A stretch of 64,000 nt of DNA from a virus, in IMG/VR virus record IMGVR_UViG_3300036670_000250, positions 1 through 64,000 of that record; one strand, written 5' to 3'. The notes below the pieces were generated by a model. The model did no database searches, was not told where the DNA came from, and was given only the letters and a program-made list of their open reading frames with translations. The translations under genes were made by a program, and so were the position numbers. Positions 8,061 to 16,430 of the stretch are shown in pieces; within the stretch, counting starts at the first letter, position 1; each line of letters starts with the position of its first letter.

Positions 8061-8087
8061 AAACTGGCATATACTATATGCCAGTTT
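8061..8087 (-). terminator. strong Rho-independent terminator after the tail tube gene
   Basis: AAACTGGCATAT (8061-8072) and ATATGCCAGTTT (8076-8087) form a perfect 12-bp stem with a 3-nt loop. On the minus strand the stem runs into a T-tract (8 T), so it should end transcription of gp19, separating it from the GIY-YIG/gp26 unit. Confidence 0.85.
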
Positions 8088-8116
8088 CTATTATTATATT
8101 TTTTACTATTTAGTTA

Positions 8117-8671
8117 TTAACCACCAACGTTTTCTTCAACCCAATTATCACATCTATAAGTCATTGCTAATTCAGCAGCGTCCTGTGTTTCATAATTTAA
8201 TTCATCTAAAAATACAGGTTGACCTGTTGGAAATACGTCTTTAAGAGTGATTTTTCTGAAAATATCACCTGCTCGATTATACTGAACAATTATCATACTA
8301 CCGACATAGTTTTTCTTTAATCCCATTTCTCCAGTTAGTGGATCATAAATTAACTTATACCAGTTTCTAAAAGTGTTATAAATATAGTTTTCGTTTGCTT
8401 CATTTAAGTTAAGAGTAAAATTAACCGTAATATCAGCAAATGTTGATGCCGGCATTCCTGCAAAAGAACGATCTGCAAATTTATATTTTTGACCAATTGC
8501 ATCTATTACTGGGTTAATATTATTTAAACCAGAAATTGTTTTAACATGCTCTAGAACTAACCCAGTATCATCACCATTCGGTGAAAATATAGTAACCTCA
8601 AACAAGTTAGGATAAATTGGTTCAAATTTTTGAGTGCTAGCCCTAGACTGTGTGTAATGTGGTAGTGCCAT
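8117..8671 (-). CDS. 19: tail tube protein (gp19-like)
   Basis: This 184-aa protein matches T4 gp19 in length and layout. It has an early PIYPNLFEVTIF segment, a SGLNNINPVIDAIGQKY stretch and a C-terminal TYRCDNW region. It polymerises into the inner tube through which DNA passes. It lies immediately downstream of the sheath gene, as in T4, and is followed by a strong terminator, consistent with a highly expressed two-gene sheath-tube unit. Confidence 0.9.
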   Translation of the reverse strand: MALPHYTQSRASTQKFEPIYPNLFEVTIFSPNGDDTGLVLEHVKTISGLNNINPVIDAIGQKYKFADRSFAGMPASTFADITVNFTLNLNEANENYIYNTFRNWYKLIYDPLTGEMGLKKNYVGSMIIVQYNRAGDIFRKITLKDVFPTGQPVFLDELNYETQDAAELAMTYRCDNWVEENVGG

Positions 8672-8702
8672 AATTTATTTTATTTTTATTTATTCTTTTT
8701 TA

Positions 8703-11700
8703 TTATTGAAAATTACCAGTGCTTATTGCACCAGTTTTAAGAATTGTAGTTCTTTGAACCAAAACTTCCATACCCCTAACTGGTTCTATGAAGGTATCAA
8801 GAATTCCAATGTTATTATCAATAACATCAGGGGTGTTATTTGTCTCGTCCATAATGTTACGGTAGTCAAAGACACCATCATCATTTTGTACAGTTGCTAA
8901 AAAGTTATCAGCTAGAGTTTTAATTTCCAATCTTGTTTGTGGTGTATTAAATTCAAACAAATAGTTTTTCAAAATTGCATCAATTCCATCTTGTACATAA
9001 ATAACAACTTCTCTAACGTTAATTGAGCTTAATGCAGATTTAGGTGATTGTTGTCCAGTTTTATTTGCAAAAATTGTTGGACCTGTTCCACTTTGGAAAA
9101 CTATTGGATTCAATCCAAATGGTTCTAATAAATCTCTGTCGTCAGAATCTAAATTAATTTCTAATCCTACTACACCAGTACCACCTACTACACCTCTACG
9201 TACCCCTGCTACCAATGACCATGGTAACGCGTTTTCATACTTAGCAATAAAATTGTTAGATACGTAAGCGGCCGGTGGAACAATAATATTTTTTCCTAAA
9301 TCCCTTACTGTTAAATATGGATAGAAAAACGCACCATAACTAGCACCTTGCGTTACTGACGGTAAAGAATATCTTACATTTGGATTTCTACTTAAATCAC
9401 CACCAGTTGAAATGAAATTAGAAGATAGCGCTCCTGTTATATCAGTAAACACTGGGTTTACGTTAGATTTAAAATCTCTTGCAGAAGGTGCATTTATAAT
9501 AGCAAATGCATTTTTTCTAGTCTGACACAACTGAGTATAAATTGATTTAGAACCTGCTTCTACGCCATTACCAAAAGTATCAACTAAATAACGGAAATTA
9601 ATAGTTTCTCTATCTGTTAAACTTTTAAATAAGTTAGTTCCACTTAGAGTATCATTAAGAATTTTATTTTGTCTATCATTTGTTCCATCTGGTATATGCT
9701 TAGTTGCATTTAATTTAAAACCGTCAAGGGTAAAAATATTTAAGTTATCAACCCAAGTATCAATTGGGTAATATAATTCAACCTTTTTAATTGATTCTAC
9801 TGTTGTTATAGCTATCTCTGATTGACATGTTACTAATATTGCGTTTGAACCAAGCGGTATTGTTGGAAATTGTGTGGTTGTTTGTCCACCCTGTACAATA
9901 TTAATCCTAGTAAGTCTTGACTGTGGTGTTTGTATAGAACCTTCAAAATTTAAAAGGTAATTACCTACAACAAGATCTGCTGCTTCTGCAGAAGAACTTA
10001 AAACAAGCACTTGGTTAGATTTAAGAAGTGGTTCAGTTGTATAATCTGCTAAGATATCTATTGTTAAATTAATAGAACCCTTAAGAGTTTGTACACCTAA
10101 TATATTTGCAGCGTAAGGTGCTGCATTTGAATTTAAAAATAAACCAGTACCATCAATATTAAATTCTGCCTTTAGAGTAGCATTTACAAATTGATCTTCT
10201 TGATATGCATTAATTCTAACTGCTGGTAAATAATAAGCAGGGTCAGATATCGCAATTTTAGATAACCCAGCAGTTGGTACTGCGGTATGAATAAAACCAT
10301 AGTCAATATTATTAAATATTAAATAAGAATTATACTCTTGTCCTCCAACTACATAAACTGCTTCATCACCATCTGTTAAAGTACCATTACCTACCTGTGT
10401 ATATAAAGCACTACCGTAAGAACTAATTATTTGAGAATTTGTTATTGAAGATTCAAATTCTTGTACTGTGAAATTTAAATTTTCTTCATTTATGTAAATA
10501 AACTCAGTTCCAGTCGTTGTTGGAAAATCACCAGCAACCACACCACCTACTGATGATGCCAATACAGTCACTGCATTACTTGTTACATTTACTGATAAAA
10601 TCGGTATAAATTTGTCTATTAAAGAACCTTTAATAAATGATCCTAATGATGATGCAGTATTTGGTGACATGTTTGCAAAAGCATCATACACATCATCGCC
10701 AGCTGTACCAGTTATTGTAATCTGTATGTTACCGTCTGTTATTGTATTAACAATCACAGATTCAGTTGTTACCGTTGCTGTGTTGGTTAACTGCGGTAAT
10801 CTTGCATATGAAATATCAGAAACAATTGGTGAATGATATGATAAAAAGTTAACATCATCCTGAATACCTGAAGTTTGTGAATATTCAATATTATGACCAA
10901 TTAAATCAATACCACCTGGTACGCCATCAATTAGAAAATCCCCGCTAAATAAATTTTCATTTACAGCGCAAAATAAACCAGTTGTTGTAGAGTCAACGTT
11001 AATCACATTTTCAATAAAAAGATTTCTTCCGATAAGATCAACAAAATCTGGTATTAAACATGCAGTATAAGATGCTATTAAATTAACTTCAGTTTCGTTA
11101 AAGAATTCCTGTAATAATGTATCTGTTTTATCAGACTTAAATTTCTTTCTTTTAATTCCTAATGTAGAATCAAAATAAGTTTGGAATGTTGGATCAGCTG
11201 CGAATCTTTCATAAGGTTCAGCTGAAACAAAATCTCCACCAAAATTGCCTTCCAATATAAAAACATCTACCATGAAATCAGAGATTAAACTATTTCTATT
11301 TAAAAAGCCTGGAACATTTGCAGAACCATACCATTCTTCAACAGTAATATTAAACGATGAAACGTTTGCGTTTGCTGACTTCTTAACAATAATAGATACT
11401 GGATTTTGTCCTAAATTAACAAAGTCTAATAAATCATTTGTTGAAGTAGAACTTAACGTTGATTTATTTGCTCCGACATTATCTAAAAATGAGTTTGTAT
11501 CAGGGAAAAAGAATTTATCTGTATTGTAAAACTTTCTAAATTCAGCAGAAGCCCCTGCATTAGATTGTGATTCTGGTGTTGCAGATGTTCCTAATTTAAT
11601 GTAGTCTACATTATCATCAGAGTCTAGTGCCAACAGATTAAGAGCTAAAATTGGCCCTCTTTCTAAAGCAGCTAAACAGCTCCTATGAAAATATGAATTT

Positions 11701-11912
11701 TTTCTTTCAAGATTTCTATCGATATCTCCGAATACTTGTTTAAAGAAAGCAGTATCAGATACAAAAACAGGTGTATTGAATGGTCCTTTTTTAGAAAAAC
11801 CGACAAGCATTCTTGTTTGATTTGCTGGTATTGAAACAACTTGACTTTTATCGAAAGTAAATCTGTATGTCCCTGCCGCTCTTAGTGAAGCAATTTGTGG
11901 ATCTAGTGCCAT
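8703..11912 (-). CDS. 18: tail sheath protein (gp18-like), enlarged
   Basis: This 1069-aa protein has conserved N-terminal sheath features (MLVGFSKKGPFNTPV, then an FGDIDRN region) and the conserved C-terminal sheath domain (INVREVVIYVQDGID, LFEFNTPQTRLEI, and FIEPVRGMEVLVQR). T4 gp18 is 659 aa; the extra roughly 400 residues are central (about 230-640), where sheath proteins carry surface-exposed insert domains. It forms the contractile outer tail. A late-type promoter element lies about 30 bp upstream of its ATG. Confidence 0.9.
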   Translation of the reverse strand: MALDPQIASLRAAGTYRFTFDKSQVVSIPANQTRMLVGFSKKGPFNTPVFVSDTAFFKQVFGDIDRNLERKNSYFHRSCLAALERGPILALNLLALDSDDNVDYIKLGTSATPESQSNAGASAEFRKFYNTDKFFFPDTNSFLDNVGANKSTLSSTSTNDLLDFVNLGQNPVSIIVKKSANANVSSFNITVEEWYGSANVPGFLNRNSLISDFMVDVFILEGNFGGDFVSAEPYERFAADPTFQTYFDSTLGIKRKKFKSDKTDTLLQEFFNETEVNLIASYTACLIPDFVDLIGRNLFIENVINVDSTTTGLFCAVNENLFSGDFLIDGVPGGIDLIGHNIEYSQTSGIQDDVNFLSYHSPIVSDISYARLPQLTNTATVTTESVIVNTITDGNIQITITGTAGDDVYDAFANMSPNTASSLGSFIKGSLIDKFIPILSVNVTSNAVTVLASSVGGVVAGDFPTTTGTEFIYINEENLNFTVQEFESSITNSQIISSYGSALYTQVGNGTLTDGDEAVYVVGGQEYNSYLIFNNIDYGFIHTAVPTAGLSKIAISDPAYYLPAVRINAYQEDQFVNATLKAEFNIDGTGLFLNSNAAPYAANILGVQTLKGSINLTIDILADYTTEPLLKSNQVLVLSSSAEAADLVVGNYLLNFEGSIQTPQSRLTRINIVQGGQTTTQFPTIPLGSNAILVTCQSEIAITTVESIKKVELYYPIDTWVDNLNIFTLDGFKLNATKHIPDGTNDRQNKILNDTLSGTNLFKSLTDRETINFRYLVDTFGNGVEAGSKSIYTQLCQTRKNAFAIINAPSARDFKSNVNPVFTDITGALSSNFISTGGDLSRNPNVRYSLPSVTQGASYGAFFYPYLTVRDLGKNIIVPPAAYVSNNFIAKYENALPWSLVAGVRRGVVGGTGVVGLEINLDSDDRDLLEPFGLNPIVFQSGTGPTIFANKTGQQSPKSALSSINVREVVIYVQDGIDAILKNYLFEFNTPQTRLEIKTLADNFLATVQNDDGVFDYRNIMDETNNTPDVIDNNIGILDTFIEPVRGMEVLVQRTTILKTGAISTGNFQ

Positions 11913-11942
11913 TTTATATTATATTTTTTGTTTATTACTTTT

Positions 11943-11952
11943 TTTATATATC
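11943..11952 (-). promoter_or_regulatory. late-promoter-like element for sheath gene
   Basis: The minus strand reads GATATATAAA 31-40 bp upstream of the gp18 ATG. It resembles the T4 late -10 element TATAAATA and recurs upstream of many structural genes here. Confidence 0.6.
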
Positions 11953-12000
11953 TACTATGCCAAGAGTTTCTATTTAATTATATTTAAACTAAACACATTT

Positions 12001-13806
12001 TTATACTAAATCATATATATCGTAATTAAGTTTATCTCCTCTTGTGTCTTTATCTAAAATAAATTCTATTTTTTCTTGAATTATTATGTCAGTTTGATCA
12101 AAAATATCTTCAGCAAAATCAGAAAAATCTAGAGTTTGGAAAAACTCTGAGCCATTTATGCTTGACATAATAAGGTCATCGGTACCAAGTTGGCCCGCAT
12201 ATGATCCATTTGGCAATTTACCAAAGGTTGATGCTTCGCGAATGGTTTCTTTATCTGTTATTACAATTTTATTTTGTGTAATATACTTTTTAAAATTTTG
12301 ACAAAAAATAGGTTTGTTATCTTTTTTAATTTTAAGTCCAAATTGTTTTATTTTTGCATCAACCCTATGTTTAAATTTTACAATTAACTCTTCATCAAAA
12401 TCATTTCGCTGTGGAAATATAGTTTGCAGCCTATTCACTAGCTCGCCTCCAAACATATTCCATTCAATTATAAGTTTTACGTTTTCCGGATTAAACATAT
12501 CAAATGCTGTAATGTAAACTGCCTTTGCAAATTCTTCTAAACTATGTTCGTTACTCCTAAATCTACCAACCTGTTTTAATCTAAAAAAATCAATAAAAGA
12601 ACCTGGTGATACTATTTTTTTCCAAGTGTCTTCTTCCATCAATTCTACTTTAAATATATTTATGATAGAATTATCACCGCCATTTCCTTCTGCTATATCT
12701 ATAGAAAATAACCAATAGTTAGCATCGTCCTCAATTTCATCAAAATTAAAATCAGGGTGCCACTTAAAATCATCATAATTAATATCTTCATCATCAAATT
12801 CTGGAAGTTCTTTGTTAATAAATTTAAGTTGATTGCTCTGAAGTTTTTTAAGACTGTCTGCGCCTAATAACAAAGATGACCCTGCTATAAATTGGTTTCC
12901 ATATTGACGATTAAACGCTTCATCGGATCCTAAATTAGCAACTTCACGTTTCATCCAAACATCATCTCTACCCGGTACATCCCACCAATCAACTCTAAAT
13001 GGAGTATATTCGTTACTTCCATTATCTGCAGCTGAATAAATGTCATAAAATTTATTAAAGCCATTAGGTGTACTTGTTATGATTACTTTAGAGTTTGTAG
13101 ATGCTGACACTGTAGGATAAACATTTTCATAAAAAGTATCTACAAAGTTTTGAGGAATGTGAGCAAACTCATCCATAAATAATAAATGAATAGTAAAACC
13201 AATAGCTGCTTTTTTAGTTGTGGTTTGCCCAATGATTCGACACCCATTATCAAATTTTGAATTAAATACATCCCACTTTAAAATCCCAGGTTTTAAAAAA
13301 AACGGTAAGTGTTCTAATATTGTTTTACCCTTATCAATAATTTCTCTAGTTGTTGCACCTTTATTTGAAAGTACTAACGAATTTTTGTCAAAATTAAATA
13401 AAGAATAATGTGCTATAAAAATACTGCTGCAAATTGTATTATGAGAAAGAATACCATTAGACCAATACCTGTGATTATTGCTAGCTACAGTTACATCAAA
13501 CATTGACACGGTAGAGTTATGTTTAATTATATTGGTAACCATAATAGGCCCATCTAGTGTAATTACATGATCTCCTAGATTAAGATTCTTTAAAAACACT
13601 TCTTCATACTCTCTATTAAAAAGTATATGATTATCAGCCCCTTCTAAATATAATCCATTAGACAATTCAATTCGATATACATCATACGGTTGTGTTATAT
13701 GAATATTTGAAATAGACTCCCAGCCAGTGTCAGTATCAATATAAGTATCAGTTAAATCTAGAGTAGATATGATTTTTTTGTTAATATCGTCTTGATCTAA
13801 GGTCAT
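12001..13806 (-). CDS. 17: large terminase, C-terminal half: split-intein C part (123 aa) plus TerL C-extein
   Basis: Residues 1-123 (13438-13806) are an intein C part covering most of a Hint fold, with ADNHILF and the terminal HRYWSNGILSHN; splicing would occur after that Asn, before Thr. The extein continues TICSSIF, completing the Walker A motif begun by the N-terminal gene (SRQIGK|T). Then follow Walker B (LLFMDEFAHI) and the RNase H-fold nuclease motifs FSIDIAEG, LIIEWN and a late DDLIMS. Joined exteins total about 605 aa, close to T4 gp17 (610 aa). The start at 13806 (MTLDQDD) is chosen over an in-frame ATG at 13875 because the extra 23 residues are hydrophobic and unlike the sister C parts. 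Confidence 0.9.
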   Translation of the reverse strand: MTLDQDDINKKIISTLDLTDTYIDTDTGWESISNIHITQPYDVYRIELSNGLYLEGADNHILFNREYEEVFLKNLNLGDHVITLDGPIMVTNIIKHNSTVSMFDVTVASNNHRYWSNGILSHNTICSSIFIAHYSLFNFDKNSLVLSNKGATTREIIDKGKTILEHLPFFLKPGILKWDVFNSKFDNGCRIIGQTTTKKAAIGFTIHLLFMDEFAHIPQNFVDTFYENVYPTVSASTNSKVIITSTPNGFNKFYDIYSAADNGSNEYTPFRVDWWDVPGRDDVWMKREVANLGSDEAFNRQYGNQFIAGSSLLLGADSLKKLQSNQLKFINKELPEFDDEDINYDDFKWHPDFNFDEIEDDANYWLFSIDIAEGNGGDNSIINIFKVELMEEDTWKKIVSPGSFIDFFRLKQVGRFRSNEHSLEEFAKAVYITAFDMFNPENVKLIIEWNMFGGELVNRLQTIFPQRNDFDEELIVKFKHRVDAKIKQFGLKIKKDNKPIFCQNFKKYITQNKIVITDKETIREASTFGKLPNGSYAGQLGTDDLIMSSINGSEFFQTLDFSDFAEDIFDQTDIIIQEKIEFILDKDTRGDKLNYDIYDLV

Positions 13807-13884
13807 GTGCTTATATTCAATATGTTCTATAAATTGAATTAAAAAAAGTATTATTAGTTTTAGTATATTAATCATGCATTAATT

Positions 13885-14964
13885 TTAGTTATTTAGAAAA
13901 TGAATACATTTTTCTATAGTTTGTTTACGATTATCATTAAATTCTTTCTCCCATACAACAAGGACTTCGTAGTCATACTTTACAGGCAAAGTTATTTTTA
14001 TGTTATCATATTCCCAAATTTCTTTTGCACTTAATCCTTTGTTTTTATGAAAGTACCCCGATTCATAACATAATGGGTTACAATGCCAATAATCACCATT
14101 GAATTCAATGATCTTCTTTTCGTATGTAAAGTCATAACTATATGCTCTATCTTTTTCAACATCATGTATCCATTTTTCTTTCTTTGGAACTTCGATCTTT
14201 AAATGTTTACACAGTTCAGTTATAATAGAGCTTGCAAATTTACTTGATGGGCTTCTACTGTCGCCATAGTTCGCAAAGTTCTCCTGCAGTGATATCTTCC
14301 ACTTAGTTTGTCTATCATTGAATTTTTCAGTGCCTTCAACTTCACCGTACTTCTTGATACATTTTTTTAAGGTGAATGTAGACTGTCTTTCTTTGAGCTT
14401 TATTTTAGCTTCTTCTTTAGAAAACCCTTTATTTAACCACCACTCAACCTGAGTAGATGTAATTCTTGCAGCCCAATCAATATTGTTTATAAAGTTGTCA
14501 CGGTCTTCTTTTGATTTGTAATTTTTGAACTTTAGCGAAAATGGGCTACGTGAACTGCGTACTTCATCAGTTGTACATGATTTGTGATTTGGGTTTTTTG
14601 CACCCTTAATTGCATCACTAGCCATCTTACGGTATTTCGGTTTTTTCATGTGGTTTTCCTGTCCACATTTAGTCGTACTGTTTTTGTCTTTTTCACAACA
14701 TAGACATGAGTTTGGGAAATCTTTTAAATATTCTTTTGTAGTTCTCCCTGGGTGCATTGCCCTCATCCATGCACCATATAATCTTGGGGTCACATAACCA
14801 TTCCATTTATCAATAATATAATCTATACCTTCTTCACCTTCTCTGATTATTCTTTCTTGATTCTTATCAAACCATGCGTTCTTTTTGCACTCTGCACTAC
14901 AGAAGGATGATCTATTACTCGGGGCTTTATATTTTATTTTACAAACTGTACAATTCTTTTCCAT
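13885..14964 (-). CDS. Vsr-like (EDxHD-type) homing endonuclease between the terminase halves
   Basis: This 359-aa protein starts with a zinc-finger-like CTVC...CSAEC pair and a second Cys-rich part (CLCCEKDKN). The middle carries a helix-turn-helix-like repeat EWWLNKGFSKEEAKIKLKER followed by a QSTFTLKKCIKKYG segment. The C-terminus is a Vsr-like nuclease: YSYDFTYEKKIIEFNGDYWH, then an EIWEYDNIK helix and VLVVWEKEF. This matches the family described with fractured split-intein phage genes and with I-Bth0305I. It presumably cuts an uninterrupted or differently interrupted terL and drives spread of the split locus. It has its own late-type promoter element and looks intact. Confidence 0.85.
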   Translation of the reverse strand: MEKNCTVCKIKYKAPSNRSSFCSAECKKNAWFDKNQERIIREGEEGIDYIIDKWNGYVTPRLYGAWMRAMHPGRTTKEYLKDFPNSCLCCEKDKNSTTKCGQENHMKKPKYRKMASDAIKGAKNPNHKSCTTDEVRSSRSPFSLKFKNYKSKEDRDNFINNIDWAARITSTQVEWWLNKGFSKEEAKIKLKERQSTFTLKKCIKKYGEVEGTEKFNDRQTKWKISLQENFANYGDSRSPSSKFASSIITELCKHLKIEVPKKEKWIHDVEKDRAYSYDFTYEKKIIEFNGDYWHCNPLCYESGYFHKNKGLSAKEIWEYDNIKITLPVKYDYEVLVVWEKEFNDNRKQTIEKCIHFLNN

Positions 14965-14975
14965 ATAACCTTTAT

Positions 14976-14985
14976 TTTATATATC
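14976..14985 (-). promoter_or_regulatory. late-promoter-like element for the homing endonuclease
   Basis: The minus strand reads GATATATAAA 12-21 bp upstream of the endonuclease ATG. The element suggests that the endonuclease, and possibly the TerL C half, can be transcribed separately from the N half. Confidence 0.5.
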
Positions 14986-14990
14986 TAAGT

Positions 14991-15554
14991 TTAGTCTTGC
15001 TTTTTGTCAAATGAATCTAAAGTTTCGTAAACTCGCCACAAAAAAAATTTAGCTTTTTCTATAAGTGTAAGGTTTCTTTGTAATTTCAAAGTTTCAAAAT
15101 ATAGGCGGCCTAATGTAGTTTTAATACATATGTTGTCCCTATATACGATGATTTCAGTTGAATGAAAAAGACACTTACCAATTTGTCTGCTAGCTAAACA
15201 AATATTAAATCTTTCTTTTTGAAATTGCCTTAGCATGTTTTCTTGGTATGGCCTTAACTTAATTGTCTTCAAACCAAAATCAGTCATAACTGTACAATAG
15301 TTGTTTGCAAAATAAACAATATCAGTTGCACATTTTCTAATTTCCTTTATTTCATGTGTTGTGTAATTAAAAACTAGATTTCCTTTTTTTAAATTAGGAT
15401 TACCCTCGTAAAATGGTGTTGTCTTTGGTTTATAGCCATCTTCTATAGCCAACAAAAGCTTTTCAGCTTTTTCGCTTGACCATGAAAATTGTTCTTCCGT
15501 TTTACTTATTTCTAATTCAAAACCGGAGCTTTCTGTTTTTTGTCTTTGTGCCAT
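14991..15554 (-). CDS. 17: large terminase, N-terminal half: TerL N-extein plus split-intein N part
   Basis: Residues 1-127 are the start of a T4-type large terminase: the RPYQENMLRQFQ adenine-binding region and the start of Walker A, ASRQIGK. At Cys128 (codon 15171-15173) an intein N part begins (CLFHSTEIIVYRDN) and runs 60 residues to the stop. The N part is far shorter than the 90-120 aa of usual split inteins, like the AceL-TerL type known from an Antarctic lake metagenome. TerL is the ATPase/nuclease motor of DNA packaging, so a functional enzyme requires trans-splicing with the 12001-13806 product. Confidence 0.9.
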   Translation of the reverse strand: MAQRQKTESSGFELEISKTEEQFSWSSEKAEKLLLAIEDGYKPKTTPFYEGNPNLKKGNLVFNYTTHEIKEIRKCATDIVYFANNYCTVMTDFGLKTIKLRPYQENMLRQFQKERFNICLASRQIGKCLFHSTEIIVYRDNICIKTTLGRLYFETLKLQRNLTLIEKAKFFLWRVYETLDSFDKKQD

Positions 15555-15802
15555 TATTGAATTGCTAGGATGTTTGATTCATGCAGTATTTCATAATCTT
15601 CTCCATCTATAGAAAACAAAGTACCTGTACCTATATTTTTAATAACAATATCACCTTCCTTTATATCATGAGAAAGTGATTTAATTACAACTGCATTTCG
15701 ATTGTATTTTTCGATAGTAAGTATAATTCCGCTATTGCTTTTCAGTTCTTCTTGCTTTATATCTTTAATAAGAATAAAGTTATTCTTCATCTTGATCTCC
15801 AT
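15554..15802 (-). CDS. GroES-like co-chaperonin (gp31 analogue)
   Basis: This 82-aa (or 78-aa, from the ATG at 15790) protein has the GroES pattern: SGIIL mobile-loop edge, AVVIKS, DIKEGDIVI, then GTGTLFSIDGEDYEIL and a final ILAIQ. T4 uses its own co-chaperonin gp31 with host GroEL to fold gp23; this protein probably has that role. It is unusual that it sits between small and large terminase genes, overlapping both by a few bases. Confidence 0.8.
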   Translation of the reverse strand: MEIKMKNNFILIKDIKQEELKSNSGIILTIEKYNRNAVVIKSLSHDIKEGDIVIKNIGTGTLFSIDGEDYEILHESNILAIQ

Positions 15803-16403
15803 CTACGTCTTGTATATCCTCTTCGTTAATGCTTTCTTGTAATGCTTTCATTAAATCTTTAGTTCCCCTAGTTTTTACACCAGTTGAATTCGATCCGTTT
15901 TTGCGTGGCGCATTATCATTGCTACCATGATAAATATCAATATCCCTTGCTATTTTTTTTGCGTTTTCTTCTATCGCTATAAGATACATTGTTTGGCTTT
16001 TTATAATGTCCAATAAAGTTCGCTGTAGGTCAGATAATACTTCGAACATTCTAGGTGAAACATCGCCTTCATGAATGGTTGTCATTAATAAGGTAATAGC
16101 AATTTCGCTATTTTCCATTTGTCTTATTAGCATTGATAGCGCGTACTGATCTAATTGAGCCTTTGCTCTAATATATTCGTGTTCTGCTATTATTTCTTCA
16201 CTTAAATAAAAAGAAAGCAAACTATTTAGTGTTTTCTCAGCCTTATTTTTAGCTTTATTTAGTTGTGCTGCTTGATTATTTGAACTTTTTACAGGTTGCA
16301 GTTTTATGTTACTATTTTCTAAGTAACCAGCAACTTCATTAGGTAAATCATTTAAAAGATCTCCTAAACTATCTCGAAATTTGTCTTTTGATGATTCTTT
16401 CAT
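15780..16403 (-). CDS. 16: small terminase subunit candidate (gp16-like)
   Basis: This 207-aa protein is mostly helical, with a long central coiled-coil-like region (residues about 65-150, e.g. LRRT-free helices around EEIIAEHEYIRAKAQLDQYA) and an acidic C-terminal tail. Position just upstream of the GroES-like and large terminase genes, and the helical oligomerisation layout, fit T4 gp16 (164 aa), which regulates gp17 ATPase and recognises DNA. There is no diagnostic motif, so the call is contextual. Confidence 0.55.
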   Translation of the reverse strand: MKESSKDKFRDSLGDLLNDLPNEVAGYLENSNIKLQPVKSSNNQAAQLNKAKNKAEKTLNSLLSFYLSEEIIAEHEYIRAKAQLDQYALSMLIRQMENSEIAITLLMTTIHEGDVSPRMFEVLSDLQRTLLDIIKSQTMYLIAIEENAKKIARDIDIYHGSNDNAPRKNGSNSTGVKTRGTKDLMKALQESINEEDIQDVDGDQDEE

Positions 16404-16409
16404 ATACTA

Positions 16410-16417
16410 TATTTATA
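16410..16417 (-). promoter_or_regulatory. TATAAATA late-promoter match upstream of gp16-like gene
   Basis: The minus strand reads TATAAATA, an exact match to the T4 late promoter core, 7-14 bp before the ATG, preceded by a further GAATATATAT. Such close spacing would give a very short leader, so the more distal ATATAT may be the active element. Confidence 0.5.
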
Positions 16418-16430
16418 ATATATATTCTAC

